IMG/VR virus record: IMGVR_UViG_3300050119_000309 | Coordinates: 1 to 36,933 of that record | DNA length: 36,933 bases | Direction: 5' to 3' (one strand) | DNA from: a virus | Part shown: positions 29,425 to 36,933 of the stretch, in pieces | Position numbering within the stretch: position 1 is the stretch's first letter | Layout: each line of letters starts with the position of its first letter | Notes under the pieces: generated by a model | The model's database searches: none | The model's input: the letters and a program-made list of their open reading frames with translations, nothing else | Told to the model about the DNA's origin: nothing | Translations under genes and position numbers: made by a program

Positions 29425-30132
29425 TCAGTTGGCCCGGAAGATGACGGCGCTCGAGCTGTCACCCACGCCGGCGCCGGTCTGGGTGCCGGTCGGCGAGTAA
29501 CTGGTGGCAGCGGCCAGGTCGGTGTTGTAGGTGATGTTCCGCCCGGCGGCCGGGGTGGTGATGATGGTGAAGCCGGCCGGGGCCGCCCCGCCGGTGCCGG
29601 TGTTCGAGTACTGGATCCCGACGTAGGCCTCGCCGGCCAGGACCGAGACAAGGGTGGGGAAGGGGATCGTCGTCCCGCTCGTCAGGTCGAAGGTCGTCCC
29701 GTTCTTGATGACCGACCACACGGTGGCGGCGCCCTTGGTTGACTCAAACTCCATGACAGAGAAGGTGCCGCCGGTGAAGGAGCCCGTCCAGGAGACGGTG
29801 ACGGTCGTCGACCCGGCCGTCTGCACGGTCGACATCCAGATCTCCGTCGGCCCGTAGACGCCGGAGTCGTTGGCCAAGGGACCCGCCACCCGGGTCCAGG
29901 CCCCGGGTCCGCTCGAGGGAGCTCCGCCGCCGGTGATGCCGGAGATGACGGCGTTGGTCGAGTTGCGGGCGATGTACATGAGGAACTGGACATCGCCCAC
30001 GTTGGCCGGCGTGATGGCGAAGGCCTGGGGGCTGCCCTGCGCCCCCGGCTCGTTGGCCGTGTTCTGGACGAAGGTGATCGCCGCGTCGGACGGTGCCGGG
30101 TTGTTCGGCGTGAGGAGTGACCGCATCCGCAT
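29425..30132 (-). CDS. Fibre or receptor-binding-type virion protein
   Basis: This 235-residue protein starts at ATG 30132 (ATGA overlap; a second ATG two codons later). A beta-sandwich-like body with Ser/Thr/Gly/Ala and aromatic positions (FLMYIARNST, TVTVSWTGSFTG, SVMEFEST) resembles phage tail-appendage or carbohydrate-contact domains. No enzymatic motif is visible. Function in attachment is inferred. Confidence 0.63.
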   Translation of the reverse strand: MRMRSLLTPNNPAPSDAAITFVQNTANEPGAQGSPQAFAITPANVGDVQFLMYIARNSTNAVISGITGGGAPSSGPGAWTRVAGPLANDSGVYGPTEIWMSTVQTAGSTTVTVSWTGSFTGGTFSVMEFESTKGAATVWSVIKNGTTFDLTSGTTIPFPTLVSVLAGEAYVGIQYSNTGTGGAAPAGFTIITTPAAGRNITYNTDLAAATSYSPTGTQTGAGVGDSSSAVIFRAN

Positions 30133-31229
30133 CAGGCGAAGGCTTGACCGACGGTGGTCTCGAACCACGACGTGCCGTCGGACACGAACGAGAAGATGTC
30201 GACGGCGTTGTCCCCCGTGGAGATGGTCGGCGGCGTCCCTCCTGGCCACTTGACGCCGGTGAACGTGACGGTGTCCCCGCCGCCGGCGGCCTGGCGGACG
30301 ATGACGTAACAGGTGGACCCGGCGGCCGCCGTGGGCATGGTGACGGTGAGGTTGGCCGACAGGGTGAAGTCGTTGCCACCGACCTTCGCCGTCTGGGCCG
30401 CCCCGGCAGCGGCGACCACGTTGACGGTGGCGGCGCTGTTGGGGCCGGCGATGGCGGCCCAGTGGTGGTGAGCCAGGCCGCCGTCCTGGTCCGACCCGTA
30501 GAGGATGACGGCCGTGAACGGGGGCACGGTGGCCGTGTCGCAGGTGTCCGAGCCGTGGGGGGTGATCGTCATGACGCCGTGGTTCTGGTTCGAGATGATG
30601 ATGACCTGGGGGACGCCGGTGGTGGTGGCCGGCAGGGTCACGGTGCGGGCCGTCGCCTGCAGGTACGAGATGTAGAGGTCGCCGGCGAGGGCCTGGTAGT
30701 TGGCCGTCTGCGTGTTCTCCCCCCACCCGAGCGGACCGGCCAGGAACAGATCGCCGATCATGTCGCCCTGGCCGTAGTCGTTGCCGGTCGAGTAGAGGAT
30801 CGACCAGAGCGTCGTCGACTTGGCGACGAGGGCCACCTTCATCGGGTAGCCGGTGGGCAGGACGTTGAGCGATCCTCCGCTCTGGGTGATCGAGGCGTTG
30901 CCGTCGATGGTGGATCCGGAGTGGGCGTCGATGGTGGTGACGAAGCCGGCGGCGTCGGTCTCGACCACGACGATGTCGCCGGCCACGGTGGAGGCGGCGG
31001 CCGGCAGGGTGACGATGATGCCGGTGGCGTCGATGACGTAGTCGAAGGCGGCGGCCTGGTAGTTGGCCGTCTTCGTCACCACGTTGAAGAGCGGCTGCCC
31101 GGATCCGCCGGAGCTCTGGGGCGTGAGCGTGTGCTGGGCCAGCTCGGAGCCGGTCGTCTCCACGGCCTGGAAGGCGCCGGTCGGGTTCTGGATGATTGCT
31201 ACGCCTGGTACCTCAGGGTTGTCGGCCAT
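30132..31229 (-). CDS. Tail fibre with three related beta modules
   Basis: This 365-residue protein has three beta modules (about 48-146, 172-260 and 284-365). The first two share a K/Q-T-A-N-Y-Q-A-x-A start and a V-T-L-P-A end of the first hairpin. The third has the TGVKWPGGTPPTIS...VDIFSFVSDGTSWFETTVGQ ending seen in many phage fibres. It is likely a trimeric fibre built from repeated modules. The start overlaps the preceding gene's end by 17 bases. Confidence 0.72.
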   Translation of the reverse strand: MADNPEVPGVAIIQNPTGAFQAVETTGSELAQHTLTPQSSGGSGQPLFNVVTKTANYQAAAFDYVIDATGIIVTLPAAASTVAGDIVVVETDAAGFVTTIDAHSGSTIDGNASITQSGGSLNVLPTGYPMKVALVAKSTTLWSILYSTGNDYGQGDMIGDLFLAGPLGWGENTQTANYQALAGDLYISYLQATARTVTLPATTTGVPQVIIISNQNHGVMTITPHGSDTCDTATVPPFTAVILYGSDQDGGLAHHHWAAIAGPNSAATVNVVAAAGAAQTAKVGGNDFTLSANLTVTMPTAAAGSTCYVIVRQAAGGGDTVTFTGVKWPGGTPPTISTGDNAVDIFSFVSDGTSWFETTVGQAFA

Positions 31230-31545
31230 CGCCGGCCTCCTTCAATCGAACGTCGATCATCGTGAGAAGGAAGCTCTTCTCCTCGCGCAGAGCCACGATC
31301 TGGTTCTCGGTCTCGATCTTGACGGTGGTGGCGGCCAGGGCCTCGTAGGTGGCCGACCGGTCGCGGGCGTTGACCGACGTCTCCTCCGACTGCATCCAGC
31401 CGTCGCGCTTGGACCGGAGCTCCTCGACCCGGGCCGAGGCCTCGAGAGGGTAGAGGTCTACGAGGGCCGAGGCGACGAGGGCCAGGCGCTCGAGCAGCTC
31501 GGCCAGGGACCAGGCCAGGTAGCCCGTGAAATCGGTGTCGGCCAC
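31213..31545 (-). CDS. Helical coiled-coil protein
   Basis: This 110-residue protein is almost entirely helical (about 10-50 and 60-102), with heptad-like Leu/Val/Ala spacing and acidic and basic patches. It lies between the endolysin and the fibre genes, so it may be a small virion or lysis accessory protein. It has no membrane segment. The start is ATG 31545. Confidence 0.6.
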   Translation of the reverse strand: MADTDFTGYLAWSLAELLERLALVASALVDLYPLEASARVEELRSKRDGWMQSEETSVNARDRSATYEALAATTVKIETENQIVALREEKSFLLTMIDVRLKEAGDGRQP

Positions 31546-31549
31546 TCCA

Positions 31550-32434
31550 TCACCCGAACGTGTCCAGCGCCGACCACGTCACGGGGCCGATGACGCCGTC
31601 GACGGTGAGGCCGAAGAACTTCTGGAAGTTCTTGACCGCGGTGTCGGTCTTGGACCCGAAGTCGCCGTCGACGACGAGGCCGGCGTTGGCCACCCCGTTC
31701 AGGAGGCGCTGGGCCTGCTTGACGGATCCGGACAGCGAACCGGCCGCGAGCGTCGGGGGCATGAAGACTCCTGAGGGAACGGGCGCCGGCGCGGGGGCGG
31801 GGTGCGGAGCGGGTGCTGGGGCCGGCGCAGGCACCGGAGCGGGGGGTGCCGGCGGTGCCTGCGCCGGGGGGAAGAAAACGGCGCCGAACTGAGCGTCGGT
31901 CCCGTTGAAGCGGTTCACGTCGAAGGTCTGGCCGCCGATCGACTGCTGGCCGAACTGGTGGATGAGACACGGCGCCTGGGGGTTCGACGGGTGGTCCGGA
32001 TCCGCCAGCCACAGCATGAAGCCCCACGGCGCCTCCGGCAGCGTGGCCAGCTCGGAGAGGTTCAGGTACGGGCCTCGGACGAAGTGGTTCGGGATCGACG
32101 CCAGGAAGGCGTGGGCGTCGGTGGCCACCTGGGCCGGGTCGAGACCGCCGGTGGTCTCGACGTCGCACCAGAGGAGCTGAATCCCGGGCGGGAGGTTCTT
32201 CCCGAACCAGCCGACCTGCTCGATGGCCGGCTGCTCCGGGTGGAAGTAGTGGTACGCCGAGACGCCGAGCCCGTGGGCTCGGGCCGCCTCGACGTCGCCG
32301 GCGGCGTCAGGGTTCACATAGTCGAGACCCTCGGTGATCTTGACGATGACACCCTTGACGCCCGCCGCGACGAGTTCCACCCATGGGAGCGGGTGGGCGT
32401 TGTTGCTCGAGACGTCGATGACGAGCTCGTTCAC
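31550..32434 (-). CDS. Endolysin, GH25 lysozyme with peptidoglycan-binding domain
   Basis: This 294-residue protein cuts the glycan backbone of host peptidoglycan at the end of infection. The GH25 domain (about 1-190) has Asp7 in VIDVSSN, Glu35 in KITEG and Asp91/Glu93 in WCDVET, the catalytic pair and active-site strand pattern of the family. A Pro/Ala linker (191-225) joins a C-terminal peptidoglycan-binding domain (about 230-294) with AQRLLN, VDGDFG and VDGVIGPVTW. No signal peptide is seen, so release needs a holin. The start overlaps the preceding gene (ATGA). Confidence 0.92.
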   Translation of the reverse strand: MNELVIDVSSNNAHPLPWVELVAAGVKGVIVKITEGLDYVNPDAAGDVEAARAHGLGVSAYHYFHPEQPAIEQVGWFGKNLPPGIQLLWCDVETTGGLDPAQVATDAHAFLASIPNHFVRGPYLNLSELATLPEAPWGFMLWLADPDHPSNPQAPCLIHQFGQQSIGGQTFDVNRFNGTDAQFGAVFFPPAQAPPAPPAPVPAPAPAPAPHPAPAPAPVPSGVFMPPTLAAGSLSGSVKQAQRLLNGVANAGLVVDGDFGSKTDTAVKNFQKFFGLTVDGVIGPVTWSALDTFG

Positions 32435-33006
32435 CCCCGGCTACCACCAGGCGGAGTGTCGGCCGTGACGTCGGCGTCGTCCGGGTGGGCGGTGGCGGCG
32501 GCGGCCTGAGCCATCAGCTGGTCGAGCTGCTGCTGCATCTGGGCCACCCGGGCATTCAAGGCGTCGGGGGTCGACAAGTCAACCGGGAGCGCCACGGGGT
32601 TCTGGCCGGTCGGGTCGGAGATGACCGTGTCGACCGGCGTCCCCTCGACCGTCTGGACCGTGATCTTGGGCGCCATCTGCTGCAGGGTGACGACGCCGAG
32701 ATCCCGGCCCATGGCCCGGCTCTCGATCTGCCGGCGCAGGATCTCGGCCGAGACCCCGTACAGCGTCTCGAGCCGGTTGCGCTCGTCGGCCCGGCTGGCG
32801 ATCTGGATCTTCTCCCGGCCGTCCTCCGAGACCGCCGTGGTCTTGGCCACGCCGGAGCGGGGATCGCCGAAGTGGATCCGGACCACCTCGAAGGGGACGT
32901 GGACGGCCACGCCCGGGGGGAAGCCGTACAGCCGGCCGGCGTACCGCTTCTGGAAGGCCTTGTCGCTCTCGTTGGTGACCAGGAGAGAGTCTTGCTCGGT
33001 CAGCAT
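32431..33006 (-). CDS. Virion-operon protein with C-terminal coiled coil
   Basis: This 191-residue protein starts at ATG 33006 (ATGA overlap). An alpha/beta N-terminal part (about 1-95) is followed by a helix with Arg/Glu/Leu, then a coiled-coil segment near 153-168 (VAQMQQQLDQLMAQ) and an acidic tail. It lies between the decoration-like and endolysin genes. It could be a capsid or neck component; the family is not recognised. Confidence 0.62.
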   Translation of the reverse strand: MLTEQDSLLVTNESDKAFQKRYAGRLYGFPPGVAVHVPFEVVRIHFGDPRSGVAKTTAVSEDGREKIQIASRADERNRLETLYGVSAEILRRQIESRAMGRDLGVVTLQQMAPKITVQTVEGTPVDTVISDPTGQNPVALPVDLSTPDALNARVAQMQQQLDQLMAQAAAATAHPDDADVTADTPPGGSRG

Positions 33007-33485
33007 CAGGACGGCCTCACCCACACCGCCAGCGGGGTGGCCACCACGGCGGCCGACGTCTGCAGCGCCGTCCCGATGACCTGGCCCACGGTCGGGGTCG
33101 ACGCCGTCATGACGCACTGGTCGTCGGTCGAGGCGGTGCCGCCGGTGATCTGGTCGCCAGCGGTGATGCCGGCGGTGGACCCGAGCGCCAGGCAGGGCCC
33201 CTCGGTGCAGACCCGGCCGTAGCCACCGACGGGGATGGCGTCGAGGGCGATGCCCACCACCTCGCGCAGAGTGCCTCCGTGGACGCCGGCCTTGCAGCCG
33301 TTGATGTGGCCGGCGGTGCCGGCGACGTCGAGGGCCACCCAGCCACCGGACTTGATGGCCACGGCGCCGGAGTTATACATGACCTTGTACGTCTGGCCCG
33401 GCACGCCCGGCGGCGTGGTGATGGTGTCGCCGGAGCTGGCGTACTTGAACGCCGCACTCGGGTTCTCGATGAGCTGGTCGCCCAT
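33006..33485 (-). CDS. Capsid decoration-like protein (DUF2190 type)
   Basis: This 159-residue protein is beta-rich with the 'G-D-T-I-T... G-V-P-G-Q-T-Y-K-V' start and repeated Val/Gly strands of the small capsid-stabilising proteins near many major capsid genes (DUF2190-like). Its place directly after the capsid gene is typical. The start is ATG 33485 with GGAGG upstream. Confidence 0.72.
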   Translation of the reverse strand: MGDQLIENPSAAFKYASSGDTITTPPGVPGQTYKVMYNSGAVAIKSGGWVALDVAGTAGHINGCKAGVHGGTLREVVGIALDAIPVGGYGRVCTEGPCLALGSTAGITAGDQITGGTASTDDQCVMTASTPTVGQVIGTALQTSAAVVATPLAVWVRPS

Positions 33486-33521
33486 GGGGCGCCTCCTTCT
33501 ACGTGGCGATCGTGGACGAGA

Positions 33522-34493
33522 TCAGGTCAGGTCCCAGAGCGCGCCCTGGGTCTGCAGGTTGTTGAAGCAGAGGTCGCCCATCCAGTACAGCTTGGCGACC
33601 ATGGCGTCCTGGTTCGGGGGGGTGACGAAGTCTTCCAGGCGGAAGTCGACGCCCCGGGCCACGATCAGGTTCATGAAGTTCTCGTTGAGCATCCACATCG
33701 AGTGGGCGCTGCCTTCGATGCCGGTGGGGACGTGGGAGTCCACGACGACCGGGACACCGTTGAAGAGGGCGTTGGTCCACCCGGCCTGGGCCAGCACCTC
33801 GTCGTAGCCACCGGGACCCCGCTCGAAGTAGGTGGTGGCGGTGAACAGCCCGATGAAGTTGTTGTACTCATGCTGGTCGGTGAGGATGATCGTCGGGTGC
33901 CGCCCACCGAAGGTGCAGGAGCCGAAGATCGCCTGCATGGCCGAGAAGGTCAGGGTGGTGGTGGTGCTGTCGATCTGGCCATTCCAGAAGGTGTTGCCCG
34001 ACCGGGTGATGCCACCGTAGGTGGCCTCGAGGGTGCCGTTGTCGACGGCGGTCGGCACCGAGTCGGGCTGGTTGTTCGGCGGGGCGGTCGACCACAGGGC
34101 GGAGCCGATGATCTCGGCCAGCTCCATCTCGGCCTGGCCGAAGTAGTACGACAGGAAGTTCGCCACCGCCTCCATCGAGTCGGCCCGCACCAGGGTCAGG
34201 CCGTCGACGGTGACCGGCACGTAGGCCTGCTTCCAGTTGAAAGCGGCGTTCTTGGCCGTGTCGGACGGGCTGATGTTGAGCGCGTCGAAACCGGTGTACC
34301 ACCCGCCGGCGGCGAAGCGGGCGTACATGATCGGCAGCTCGATCTGGTACCCGCCCTGGACCTTCTTCTTGCCCATCCGGTTCATCCGGAAGAACAGCGG
34401 GTTCGAGTTGTAGACGTTGTCCGCGATCTCCGGAAGGATCCACCGCCGGCTGATGGCGGTGACGACGTCGGTACCTACAGGCGTTGCGCCCAT
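33522..34493 (-). CDS. Major capsid protein
   Basis: This 323-residue protein follows the scaffold gene and has the HK97-like coat pattern: N-terminal arm, an extended loop region with KVQGGYQIELPIMYARF, a spine helix near 102-130 (ADSMEAVANFLSYYFGQAEMEL) and a beta-rich P-domain with later 'TIILTDQHEYNNF' and 'VVDSHVPTG' strands. Hundreds of copies would form the shell. A strong AGGAGGATC ribosome site precedes ATG 34493, consistent with high expression. Family by pattern. Confidence 0.88.
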   Translation of the reverse strand: MGATPVGTDVVTAISRRWILPEIADNVYNSNPLFFRMNRMGKKKVQGGYQIELPIMYARFAAGGWYTGFDALNISPSDTAKNAAFNWKQAYVPVTVDGLTLVRADSMEAVANFLSYYFGQAEMELAEIIGSALWSTAPPNNQPDSVPTAVDNGTLEATYGGITRSGNTFWNGQIDSTTTTLTFSAMQAIFGSCTFGGRHPTIILTDQHEYNNFIGLFTATTYFERGPGGYDEVLAQAGWTNALFNGVPVVVDSHVPTGIEGSAHSMWMLNENFMNLIVARGVDFRLEDFVTPPNQDAMVAKLYWMGDLCFNNLQTQGALWDLT

Positions 34494-34512
34494 TGTTCAG
34501 ATCCTCCTGGTG

Positions 34513-35682
34513 TTAGGCCGGCTGGCCTTGTGCGTACGCTTCGAGCTCTCGGGCCATGCCCTGGATCCGTTGGTCCGGAGTCATGGTCATGACCTGAGGA
34601 GCATCCTGGCGAGGGGCCGTCGCACCAGTGCCAGCCACGGCGGCGAGCTGCGCCTGCCGTTGGTTGATCTGGGCGTCGTTCATGGGGCGGCTCGAGAGCC
34701 GGGCCCGGATGGCCGGGTCGGGCATCGTCTCCACCGCTGTCTCGAGGGCGAAGCGGGCCGCCTCGTAGTAGTCGCCCGATGTCTGGAAGCGACCGACGGC
34801 GAAGCCCATCTGCGAGGCGTAGGCCTCGGCCTTGCCCCAGTCGTCGAAGGACAGGTTCGGGTACTTCTGGCCGACGTCGTGCCGGGCCCGGGCCACCCCA
34901 CTCGAGAGCTGGCTCTGGGTCTGCTGCGCCTGCATGGCGCGCTGGGCGTCGAGCTGCTGCTGGATCTCGGCCCGCTGGGCCAGCACGAACTGGACCGTGG
35001 GGTCCTCCATGTCGACGCCGGCGGGGAGCTGCGGGAGAGTCGGCGCCCGGGTGGGCAGCGGCGGGTAGCCGGTCGGAGCTCCGGGCGCCGGCGGGAGCGC
35101 GGGCGGCTGGAAGGCCGGCGGGGTCGGAGGCTGGTACTGCGGCGGGTAGCCGGCCGGCGCCGGCGGCGGCTGGGCCACGCTCGGGAACATCCCGGCCCGG
35201 TTGACCGCGTCCTCGACGGCGCGCTGGACGTCGGGCCGCGAGCGGAAGGCGTGGTCGAGAACCGAGAGCTGCTGCAGGCGATCGCCGCCGACCGAGGCGA
35301 TCTGGCGGAGCGTCTCGACGTCGATGGTGGACCCGTCCGGGAGCTGGACGAGCTGCGGGCCGGTCGGGGGCAGCGGGCCGCCGGCGGGCGGCTGGTACGG
35401 ATCCGGCGCCAGCGGAGGCGGCTGGGCCGCGGGCGGAGGGGCGACGAGAGGCTGGACCGGCAGCGGGCCCGGGGGCATCCCCGCCGGCGGCGGAATGGTC
35501 GGGTCCGGGATCTGCGTCGACGACGGGCCGGTCGGCCAGGCGGCCGGGCCCTGGGGCCACTGTTGGTTCTGGCCCGGAGCGGCCGGTGGGATGGGCGGTG
35601 CTTGAGGCGGGGTCCCCTCCACCATCTGACGAACGATGTCGTTCGTCGCGGCGGCGTCCGCAAAACCTGAGAAGTCGGTCAT
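34513..35682 (-). CDS. Scaffolding protein
   Basis: This 389-residue protein has a Pro/Gln-rich N-terminal half (about 20-230) and a Gln/Ala/Arg helical C-terminal half (about 240-389), features of internal scaffolds that guide capsid assembly and then leave. It lies immediately before the capsid gene and overlaps the upstream gene (ATGA). The C-terminal basic/amphipathic helices probably contact the coat. Confidence 0.82.
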   Translation of the reverse strand: MTDFSGFADAAATNDIVRQMVEGTPPQAPPIPPAAPGQNQQWPQGPAAWPTGPSSTQIPDPTIPPPAGMPPGPLPVQPLVAPPPAAQPPPLAPDPYQPPAGGPLPPTGPQLVQLPDGSTIDVETLRQIASVGGDRLQQLSVLDHAFRSRPDVQRAVEDAVNRAGMFPSVAQPPPAPAGYPPQYQPPTPPAFQPPALPPAPGAPTGYPPLPTRAPTLPQLPAGVDMEDPTVQFVLAQRAEIQQQLDAQRAMQAQQTQSQLSSGVARARHDVGQKYPNLSFDDWGKAEAYASQMGFAVGRFQTSGDYYEAARFALETAVETMPDPAIRARLSSRPMNDAQINQRQAQLAAVAGTGATAPRQDAPQVMTMTPDQRIQGMARELEAYAQGQPA

Positions 35683-36044
35683 GGTCCTGTCCTATTGCCG
35701 AGGTAGGCCTGGAGCTCGTTGGCGGACGGGATCGGGCTGTTGGGGAAGAGGCCCTGTCCCGGTGCCGAGGGCATTCCGCCCTGCGGTGATGGCTGGCCGG
35801 CTGCCGGCCCGGGCGCGTGTGGCGGTCCCCCCCGACCACCGGCGCCCGGGCCCTGCTGGCCGGGTTGTCCTTGTCCTTGCTGCGGAGGGATCTGGCCGTG
35901 CTGGATGATCGCAATCACGTTCGTGTGGAGCTGGCGGAGCACTGGCATGTACGCCATGGCGTCCGGAGCGGCCATCGCCTCGGTGATCGAGGTGGCGGCT
36001 TGGCTCAGAGCATCACGAACGGATTGCGCGACATCCTTGGCCAC
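35679..36044 (-). CDS. Small Gln/Pro/Gly-rich leader protein of capsid block
   Basis: This 121-residue protein begins at GTG 36044. An N-terminal helix (about 5-50) is followed by a Gln/Gly/Pro-rich disordered part and a short C-terminal helix. It may be an accessory scaffold or assembly factor, given its overlap with the scaffold start. No known family is recognised. Confidence 0.6.
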   Translation of the reverse strand: MAKDVAQSVRDALSQAATSITEAMAAPDAMAYMPVLRQLHTNVIAIIQHGQIPPQQGQGQPGQQGPGAGGRGGPPHAPGPAAGQPSPQGGMPSAPGQGLFPNSPIPSANELQAYLGNRTGP

Positions 36045-36047
36045 GGA

Positions 36048-36209
36048 TCACTCAGGCTTCAGCGGCGTGACCGCCTTGTCCGGCTTGGCGATCGCCGTGG
36101 TCATGTAGGGGTCATTCCCGTACGGACCCGACGTCTGGCCCTGCGGGACGATTTTGGAATCGCCTCCGGCGGCGGCCGTCGCTGTCGTGTCCGAGCTTGA
36201 AACTCCCAT
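36048..36209 (-). CDS. 53-residue leader protein of virion operon
   Basis: ATG at 36209 with GAAGGGAAG upstream opens a 53-residue frame ending at TGA 36048-36050. The N terminus is Ser/Thr/Ala rich, the middle has Gly-Pro-Tyr-Gly-Asn-Asp, and the C terminus is Lys/Pro rich. It is short enough to be overlooked by standard gene calling, but spacing to neighbours and codon use fit a real gene. The role is unknown. Confidence 0.55.
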   Translation of the reverse strand: MGVSSSDTTATAAAGGDSKIVPQGQTSGPYGNDPYMTTAIAKPDKAVTPLKPE

Positions 36210-36260
36210 CTACCAACTTCCCTTCGCGTTGTGAATCTGGTGGACGTTCACGGTGCGGAC

Positions 36261-36404
36261 TCAGCCGCGCTTGCCGTGACGGCCCTTCCGACGCTCGCGG
36301 ATGACCATGGAATCACCCCCTCCCGGGAGGAAGCGTCGACCTCCTCGGCCGCGCTGCTCAACCGGTGTCCGGTCGATCTCGTCCGCCGTGCCGTAGCTCG
36401 TCAT
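36261..36404 (-). CDS. 47-residue basic leader protein
   Basis: ATG at 36404 overlaps the upstream stop (ATGA) and opens a 47-residue frame ending at 36261. The C-terminal 24 residues are highly basic (RERRKGRHGKRG), suggesting nucleic-acid contact. An internal ATG at 36308 lies behind a very strong ribosome-site sequence (GGGAGGGGGTGATTCC), so a 15-residue peptide could also be made from it. It is too short to be found by usual cutoffs. Confidence 0.5.
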   Translation of the reverse strand: MTSYGTADEIDRTPVEQRGRGGRRFLPGGGDSMVIRERRKGRHGKRG

Positions 36405-36583
36405 CGGGGCTGGGGCACGTCGGTTCGCAACGGGGTGCAGTTGTTCCGGCCCATGTTGCAGGTCTCATCCATGGGCTCGCCGGTCTCGTACTCAGACCAG
36501 GACTTCGGACCCGGCACCTGTCCGATGATCGACGGTGCAATTCCATCGCCGTCTTCGCCGGGAGATTCCGAGTAGGGCTGCAT
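36401..36583 (-). CDS. First gene of the virion operon, small protein
   Basis: ATG at 36583 opens a 60-residue acidic protein with a Cys-Asn-Met-Gly...Asn-Cys-Thr pattern (Cys42 and Cys49) and a Pro-rich ending. A longer frame upstream passes through the divergent operator and is unlikely. The stop overlaps the next start. No family is recognised; being first in the late operon it may be a leader or regulatory protein. Confidence 0.55.
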   Translation of the reverse strand: MQPYSESPGEDGDGIAPSIIGQVPGPKSWSEYETGEPMDETCNMGRNNCTPLRTDVPQPR

Positions 36584-36620
36584 CGCGGCCCGATGGTACG
36601 GCCCCCGTCGTTCGCCGTGG

Positions 36621-36669
36621 CGCCATAGCAACCCGCCTCCGGAACATTGGTGCTGACGGTTGCTATGTT
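36621..36669. promoter_or_regulatory. Divergent promoters with perfect 10-base inverted repeat
   Basis: CATAGCAACC (36624-36633) and GGTTGCTATG (36658-36667) form a perfect inverted repeat 24 bases apart. On the plus strand TGcTATGTT (extended -10, TATGTT at 36664-36669) lies six bases before the regulator's ATG at 36676, so its mRNA would be leaderless. On the minus strand TTGCTATGGC (-10 TATGGC, 36626-36621) would start the virion operon near 36614. A dimeric regulator bound to both arms would control both promoters. Confidence 0.6.
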
Positions 36670-36675
36670 CTGCGG

Positions 36676-36833
36676 ATGCCAGCGAAGACGTCCGAGCGGG
36701 TCGAGAAGTCGGTCCGCTTGCCCCGTGACCTGGCCGAGTGGTATGTCGCCACGGCGGAGGCCCGGGACGTGTCCGTGAACTATCTGTTGACCACCGCAGC
36801 TCGCCAGTACCGCGAGCGCCAGGAGGCGAGGCC

Positions 36834-36837
<4 letters not shown>
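36676..36837 (+). CDS. Ribbon-helix-helix regulator
   Basis: This 53-residue protein has an N-terminal strand with basic residues (SERVEKSVRLPRDL), then helix A (about 18-28, LAEWYVATAEA) and helix B (about 33-47, SVNYLLTTAARQYRER), the CopG/Arc ribbon-helix-helix order. Such proteins bind operators as dimers or tetramers. It lies next to a palindromic divergent operator and probably autoregulates and controls the virion operon. The ATG has no ribosome site, and a -10 lies six bases upstream. Confidence 0.75.

Positions 36838-36933
<96 letters not shown>

Overview
The window is most of the genome of a tailed phage of the podovirus type, assembled from sequence data. Its host is probably a high-GC actinobacterium. 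The grounds for the host are high GC, many GTG starts, four-base ATGA/GTGA gene overlaps, several promoters that seem to give leaderless mRNAs, and a Gram-positive style lysis pair (holin-like protein plus GH25/peptidoglycan-binding endolysin). I place it among the podoviruses because it has a large terminase, portal, scaffold, major capsid protein, an SU10-type adaptor, a beta-rich nozzle/hub-like protein and three large Ala/Gln-rich ejection-type proteins. I see no tape measure, tail tube, sheath or tail-assembly chaperone. I also see no integrase, DNA polymerase, tRNA or CRISPR array.

Layout. (1) 14-923, plus strand: three small genes, two with Zn-binding Cys/His patterns, ending at a strong bidirectional hairpin (926-963). 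(2) 967-8023, minus strand: packaging and portal block (HTH small-terminase candidate, terL, portal, small Zn proteins, a membrane/coiled-coil protein). (3) 8024-8481: divergent control region with a promoter and palindrome facing each way. (4) 8482-13914, plus strand: accessory operon of about 14 overlapping small genes headed by an ArdC-type antirestriction metalloprotease. (5) 13886-14726, minus strand: three small genes. (6) 14776-15552, plus strand: an XRE repressor and a membrane/coiled-coil protein, divergent from block 5 across a palindromic double promoter. (7) 15554-19701, minus strand: replication and lysis block (replisome-organiser-like protein with a candidate origin inside its gene, VRR-NUC nuclease, holin-like protein, and an Acb2/Tad1-like signal sponge). 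(8) 19841-36583, minus strand: virion operon from small leader genes through scaffold, capsid, endolysin, fibres, nozzle, adaptor and ejection proteins. (9) 36676-36837, plus strand: a ribbon-helix-helix regulator divergent from the virion operon, then the start of another gene lost in a poly-G tail.

How it works together. If the ends join in a circular map, block 9 runs into block 1. A small plus-strand regulatory cassette then sits between portal and scaffold, bounded by a divergent operator on one side and a two-way terminator on the other, and the usual order terminase-portal-scaffold-capsid is kept around it. The most notable content is two separate candidate anti-defence functions (ArdC-like and Acb2/Tad1-like), three palindromic switch regions with promoters, an apparent frame change in the small-terminase gene, and a low-GC repeat-bearing segment within the replication gene. 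All functional names rest on motifs read by eye; no database search was run.
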